Shown here: positions 13,564 through 16,581 of the stretch, piece by piece | Layout of the letters: each line of letters opens with the position of its first letter | Numbering within the stretch: position 1 is the stretch's first letter | Source: SFDP01 sp051653625 | GTDB lineage: Bacteria; Bacillota; Clostridia; Lachnospirales; Lachnospiraceae | Length of the DNA: 16,581 nt | Assembly: GCA_051653625.1 (NCBI GenBank) | Contig: JBOFWM010000055.1 | Coordinates: 1-16,581, forward strand | Direction of reading: 5' to 3' | The notes under the pieces: model-generated | Databases searched by the model: none | What the model was told of the DNA's origin: nothing | Seen by the model: only the letters and a program-made list of their open reading frames with translations | Program-made: the position numbers and the translations under genes

Positions 13564-14525
13564 GAGCAGTTGTTTTAGAACGACCAGTAGAGGCGAAAGA
13601 ATTAAAAGTGACGAATGTTCCTATACCAGAGGTAAAACCTGGGTGGGTATTAGTGGACATAAAAGCCTTTGGAATTAATCGTTCTGAGCTTTTTACAAGA
13701 AAGGGATATTCTCCTTCTGTCATATTACCACGCATAATTGGAATTGAATGTGTAGGCGAAATTGCAGATGCATCAGATAGTACATTTATAAAAGGGCAAA
13801 AAGTAGTCTCGATGATGGGAGGGCTTGGAAGAGAATTTGATGGGGGATATGCAGAATATGCGTTGATTCCAACAAAGCAAGTATATCCTGTTGAAACAAA
13901 TCTGGACTGGATAAAGCTAGCGGCGATACCAGAGATGTATTACACCGCTTGGTGCTCTCTCGTAGATACTCTTTTACTAAAAGAAGGTGAAACTCTTCTT
14001 ATTCGTGGTGCTACAAGTTCGGTAGGCCTTGCCTCTATTCAATTAGCAAAAGCATTGCATGGAACTGTTATTGCAACTACAAGAAATAAAAAGAAAGAGA
14101 GTTTACTAAAAGAGTATGGGGCAGATATTGTCCTTATAGATGATGAAACTTTACTAGAGCAAGGGGTTAAGAATATACCTGAAGGTGTAGATAAAGTACT
14201 AGAACTTATTGGAACAAAAACTTTACACTCTTCCTTTTCATTGTTAAAGGAAGGCGGAATTCTTTGTATGAGTGGAATTCTTGGTGGAGAATGGAAGATG
14301 AAAGACTTTGCACCAATGGATGTTATTCCATCGGGAAGTTATTTTACCATTTATGATAGTCAAAAGGTAAAGAAAGAATCATTGCATGCTATGTTACAAT
14401 TTATAAAAGAGCAGAAGATAAACCCACCCATTGCCCAAGTATTTCCTTTAGAAGAAATAAATCGGGCGCATGAGCTTATGGAAACAAATCATGCAGGTGG
14501 AAAAATTGTGGTAGAGGTTTGTTAA
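13560..14525 (+). CDS. Zinc-free quinone oxidoreductase-like MDR enzyme
   Basis: This 321-residue protein is a medium-chain dehydrogenase/reductase of the quinone oxidoreductase type. It has a GroES-like N-terminal half (VDIKAFGINRSELFTRKGYS) and a Rossmann half with the cofactor loop RGATSSVGLASIQLAKAL around residues 149-166. The catalytic and structural zinc cysteines of alcohol dehydrogenases are missing. The pattern GATSSVG followed by ATTRNKKK suggests NADPH. Likely chemistry is reduction of a quinone, enone or similar electrophile. The ATG at 13560 overlaps the permease TGA as ATGA; the ATG at 13554 would leave only three bases after the AAAGGA site. The overlap implies translational coupling to the transporter, so the enzyme may act on the imported compound or on its product. 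That is inference. Confidence 0.86.
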   Translation: MRAVVLERPVEAKELKVTNVPIPEVKPGWVLVDIKAFGINRSELFTRKGYSPSVILPRIIGIECVGEIADASDSTFIKGQKVVSMMGGLGREFDGGYAEYALIPTKQVYPVETNLDWIKLAAIPEMYYTAWCSLVDTLLLKEGETLLIRGATSSVGLASIQLAKALHGTVIATTRNKKKESLLKEYGADIVLIDDETLLEQGVKNIPEGVDKVLELIGTKTLHSSFSLLKEGGILCMSGILGGEWKMKDFAPMDVIPSGSYFTIYDSQKVKKESLHAMLQFIKEQKINPPIAQVFPLEEINRAHELMETNHAGGKIVVEVC

Positions 14526-14534
14526 AACCTCTAC
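14511..14534. terminator. Convergent hairpin containing both stop codons
   Basis: GTAGAGGTTT (14511-14520) and AAACCTCTAC (14525-14534) form a perfect 10-bp stem with a GTTA loop. It covers the stop of the oxidoreductase (14523-14525) and the stop of the convergent ABC-F gene (14531-14533). It would serve as a two-way terminator, but T tails are short on both sides, so its efficiency is unclear. Confidence 0.6.
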
Positions 14535-16258
14535 ACATATTCTACTAATTTCTCAAACAACAATCTAGCTTTCTCACAGTCTTTTGCAAGAAGTGCTTGA
14601 TTGATTTCTAATTCTAAATCAATGCGAATGCGTTCGGCTTCAAGATATCCTTGTTTAAAATAAGTTTCATATATTTTCTTACGGAAAGTTCTCATACGTA
14701 CTTTTCGAATTCCCTTATCTTCTATAATCAAAACAGAGTCTACACAATTTGAAATAGTATAAAAATCATGAGAAACAAGTAATACACTGCCACTAAATTG
14801 GTTGATTGCCTCCTCGAATGCGATTTGAGAGTACAAGTCAAGATGACTTGTTGGCTCATCAAGTAACAAAAAGTTTGTATTTGTAGTACCTATCTTTGCC
14901 AATTGAAGCATAGTAATTTCCCCACCAGATAATTGAGAAATTTTTTGTGTTAAAATGGAATCTTCAAACCCATAAGGAGCAAGATGTGCCATAATTTCAG
15001 TTTCATTTACAAAATCGTAGTTTAAAAATTCTTGATATACAGTGTTTTCTACATTAAATACATCATTTGCATCTTGAGAAAGAGTCCCAAGTATTGTATC
15101 AGAAGAAAAGAGAATTCCATCTTGTTCTTGCTTCATAAGTGTTCTCAATAAAGTAGATTTTCCGATACCATTATCTCCGATTAATGCAATTTTTTCTTTT
15201 GGACCAATAGTAAAAGATACAGATTCTAAAAGTGGTTCGTGATAACCAATCGTTAAATCAGTAACCTCAAGTGTTTCATTACAGGTAGAATCAAAAGGTT
15301 CTTTTGTTAATGAAATACGTGGTTTTTTTACTTCGATAAAAGGAGACATTACTTGATTTGCAAGTAATCGTTTTAAAATAGAAACTCGTCCTTTTAAGGC
15401 ACGTCCTCTTGCGGCATCCACATAATAGGTGGCGGCAGCTCTGAATTTTTCTACAACTTGAATATTACGCTCGATTTCAGCTTCGCTTGCAATGGCTTTT
15501 TCTTGTAAATCGATTTTATAATCTAATAAAGTTAATTGATATTCTTGATACGTTCCGTTAAATTCTTGAAGGCGAGTTCCTTCCAATTGAAGAATTTTAT
15601 TAAAGCAATGATTTAATAAATAACGATTGTGCGTAATTACAAGCAAGGTTCCTTTGTAGGAATGAATTAATTCCTTTAAAGAAACTTGATGAATAAAATC
15701 TAGATATGCATCAGGTTCGTCCATAATTAATAAATTAGGTGTTGATAGCATTTCTTTAATAACTTGTATTAGCTTTAATTCACCACTGCTTAAAGTAGAT
15801 AAGTTTGCATGTTCTTTTTCATTGAGATTTGCAAGGTTTAGATTTTTTTGGATACGATTTGTATAATCGTTTCCGCCAATGGCATCAAAGAGATCTAATT
15901 TTTCTTGATACAATGCAAAAATAACATCTAGATTTTCACCACTTTCCATTTGTGTACATAAATCAGCAATTTCTTTTTCTAAAATAAGAAACTCTTTAGC
16001 AATATATTCAAAAACAGTCTCATCTTTTTCAATAGATGGAAATTGACATACAAAACCTGTACGTGCATTTTCTGCAATTGTTATTTTTCCATCATATAAA
16101 TAAGAGTAAGGATCAAGTAACATTTTCACCAATGTACTTTTTCCAGTGCCATTTGTACCAATAAAGGCGCAATGGCAATTATCTTCTAATTCAAATGAAA
16201 TATCCTTATATAATTCTTTTTGAGGAAACTCGTAAGATAAATTCGTAACTGTAATCAT
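14531..16258 (-). CDS. ABC-F family ATPase (ribosome-associated or antibiotic-resistance type)
   Basis: This 575-residue protein has two ABC nucleotide-binding domains on one chain and no membrane segments, which defines ABC-F. The first domain has Walker A GTNGTGKST (34-42), signature LSSGE, and Walker B LLIMDEPDAYLDF. The second has Walker A GDNGIGKST, signature LSGGE, and FLLLDEPTSHLDL. Between them lies the charged inter-domain linker (about residues 250-310, with EAEIERNIQVVEKFRAAATY) that enters the ribosomal E site. Members rescue stalled ribosomes or displace antibiotics such as lincosamides and pleuromutilins; sequence alone does not tell which. The first Walker B has DAYLD in place of the common TNHLD. 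The start is an ATG with AAGG about eight bases upstream on the - strand. It is the only - strand gene. Confidence 0.88.
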   Translation of the reverse strand: MITVTNLSYEFPQKELYKDISFELEDNCHCAFIGTNGTGKSTLVKMLLDPYSYLYDGKITIAENARTGFVCQFPSIEKDETVFEYIAKEFLILEKEIADLCTQMESGENLDVIFALYQEKLDLFDAIGGNDYTNRIQKNLNLANLNEKEHANLSTLSSGELKLIQVIKEMLSTPNLLIMDEPDAYLDFIHQVSLKELIHSYKGTLLVITHNRYLLNHCFNKILQLEGTRLQEFNGTYQEYQLTLLDYKIDLQEKAIASEAEIERNIQVVEKFRAAATYYVDAARGRALKGRVSILKRLLANQVMSPFIEVKKPRISLTKEPFDSTCNETLEVTDLTIGYHEPLLESVSFTIGPKEKIALIGDNGIGKSTLLRTLMKQEQDGILFSSDTILGTLSQDANDVFNVENTVYQEFLNYDFVNETEIMAHLAPYGFEDSILTQKISQLSGGEITMLQLAKIGTTNTNFLLLDEPTSHLDLYSQIAFEEAINQFSGSVLLVSHDFYTISNCVDSVLIIEDKGIRKVRMRTFRKKIYETYFKQGYLEAERIRIDLELEINQALLAKDCEKARLLFEKLVEYV

Positions 16259-16351
16259 CTTTTATACCTTGTCTTTCTTAAACCATAAATATTTTTATTT
16301 CTATAACACAGTAACATTTTTAGAGATAGAATACAAATATTTTTCAAGATG

Positions 16352-16360
16352 TGTTATATT
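16352..16360 (+). promoter_or_regulatory. Possible extended -10 promoter of the Dabb gene
   Basis: TG-T-TATATT at 16352-16360 fits an extended -10 element, with no good -35. It lies 28 bases before the TTG start. The 129-base gap between the divergent ABC-F and Dabb genes must hold both promoters; the ABC-F one is less clear (a possible TATAGA on the - strand at 16300-16305). Confidence 0.4.
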
Positions 16361-16387
16361 AAAAGAAAAAAAGTGAGGTATAAAAAC

Positions 16388-16581
16388 TTGTTAAAACATA
16401 TTGTTGCTTGGAATTTTAAATCAGAAATTAAAAAGGAAGAAAAAGAAGAAATTGCGTTAAAGCTTAGTAAAATGTTTCTTGACCTAAAAAAAGAAATGCC
16501 ATATTTAGTGGAGATTAAATTTATTTATCAATTAGAGCCTACAAGTACAAGAGAATTAGTGCTTGATACAACATTTGAATC
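16388..16581 (+). CDS. Dabb (stress-responsive A/B barrel) domain protein, cut by window end
   Basis: The first 64 residues are visible. They start MLKHIVAWNFKSE, which is the classic beginning of Dabb-family proteins (usually M-[VI]-K-H-I-V-x-[WF]), followed by the helix EIALKLSKMFLDLKKEMP and the strand pattern up to ELVLDTTFES. Family members are about 95-110 residues, form dimeric alpha/beta barrels like ferredoxin folds, and are known as stress-responsive proteins or small polyketide cyclases and decarboxylases. Function in most bacteria is unknown. The start is a TTG with GTGAGG nine bases upstream; no ATG fits. It is divergent from the ABC-F gene, so the two may respond to related conditions, but this is only a hint. 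The 3' end is outside the window. Confidence 0.82.
   Translation, partial: MLKHIVAWNFKSEIKKEEKEEIALKLSKMFLDLKKEMPYLVEIKFIYQLEPTSTRELVLDTTFE

Noticed and set aside
9150..14525. Possibility that the window holds the classical SirTM operon with macrodomain, GcvH-like and LplA-like genes
   Set aside because: None of the neighbouring proteins has macrodomain, lipoyl-carrier or ligase motifs; the nearest genes are a Nudix hydrolase and a transporter.
1..16581. Search for CRISPR repeats, tRNA or rRNA genes and known riboswitches
   Set aside because: No regularly spaced repeats, cloverleaf-like sequences with conserved loops or recognisable riboswitch cores were seen by eye.

Overview
The window is AT-rich DNA with AAGGAGG-type ribosome binding sites, several TTG starts and tight operons. 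These traits, with the gene content (PucR-controlled allantoate genes, an Opu-type transporter, an ABC-F ATPase, a large serine recombinase remnant), point to a low-GC Gram-positive anaerobe, most likely of the Clostridia (Lachnospiraceae-like). The taxonomic call is inference. Except for one ABC-F gene, everything is on the + strand.

Region 1 (1-2880) is accessory DNA. It opens with the C-terminal end of a large serine recombinase. A three-gene operon follows with its own promoter: an XRE-type repressor, an ImmA/IrrE metallopeptidase and a PIN-domain protein. Next is a very small gene for a 21-residue basic peptide, with a consensus promoter and a leader hairpin that would bury its ribosome binding site. 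It is followed by a zinc-ribbon protein and a one-helix membrane protein. A strong intrinsic terminator closes the block.

Region 2 (2880-7836) is an allantoate-utilisation operon: allC, allE, allD and a PucR-family regulator. Together the enzymes convert allantoate through ureidoglycine and ureidoglycolate to oxalurate. Allantoinase and the oxalurate-splitting step are not in the window.

Region 3 (7837-9620) holds a hexapeptide acetyltransferase, a DUF1349 protein and a Nudix hydrolase, closed by an intrinsic terminator.

Region 4 (9620-14534) is the most unusual part. A promoter next to a long dyad drives what looks like a six-gene operon: a class M (SirTM-type) sirtuin with the catalytic histidine replaced by glutamine, a complete Opu-type ABC transporter (permease, lipoprotein, ATPase without CBS domains, permease), and a zinc-free quinone-oxidoreductase-like enzyme coupled to the last permease by an ATGA overlap. 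The usual SirTM partners (macrodomain protein, GcvH-like carrier, LplA-type ligase) are absent here.

Region 5 (14531-16581) has an ABC-F ATPase on the - strand, convergent with the oxidoreductase across a hairpin that includes both stop codons, and the divergent start of a Dabb-domain gene cut by the window edge.
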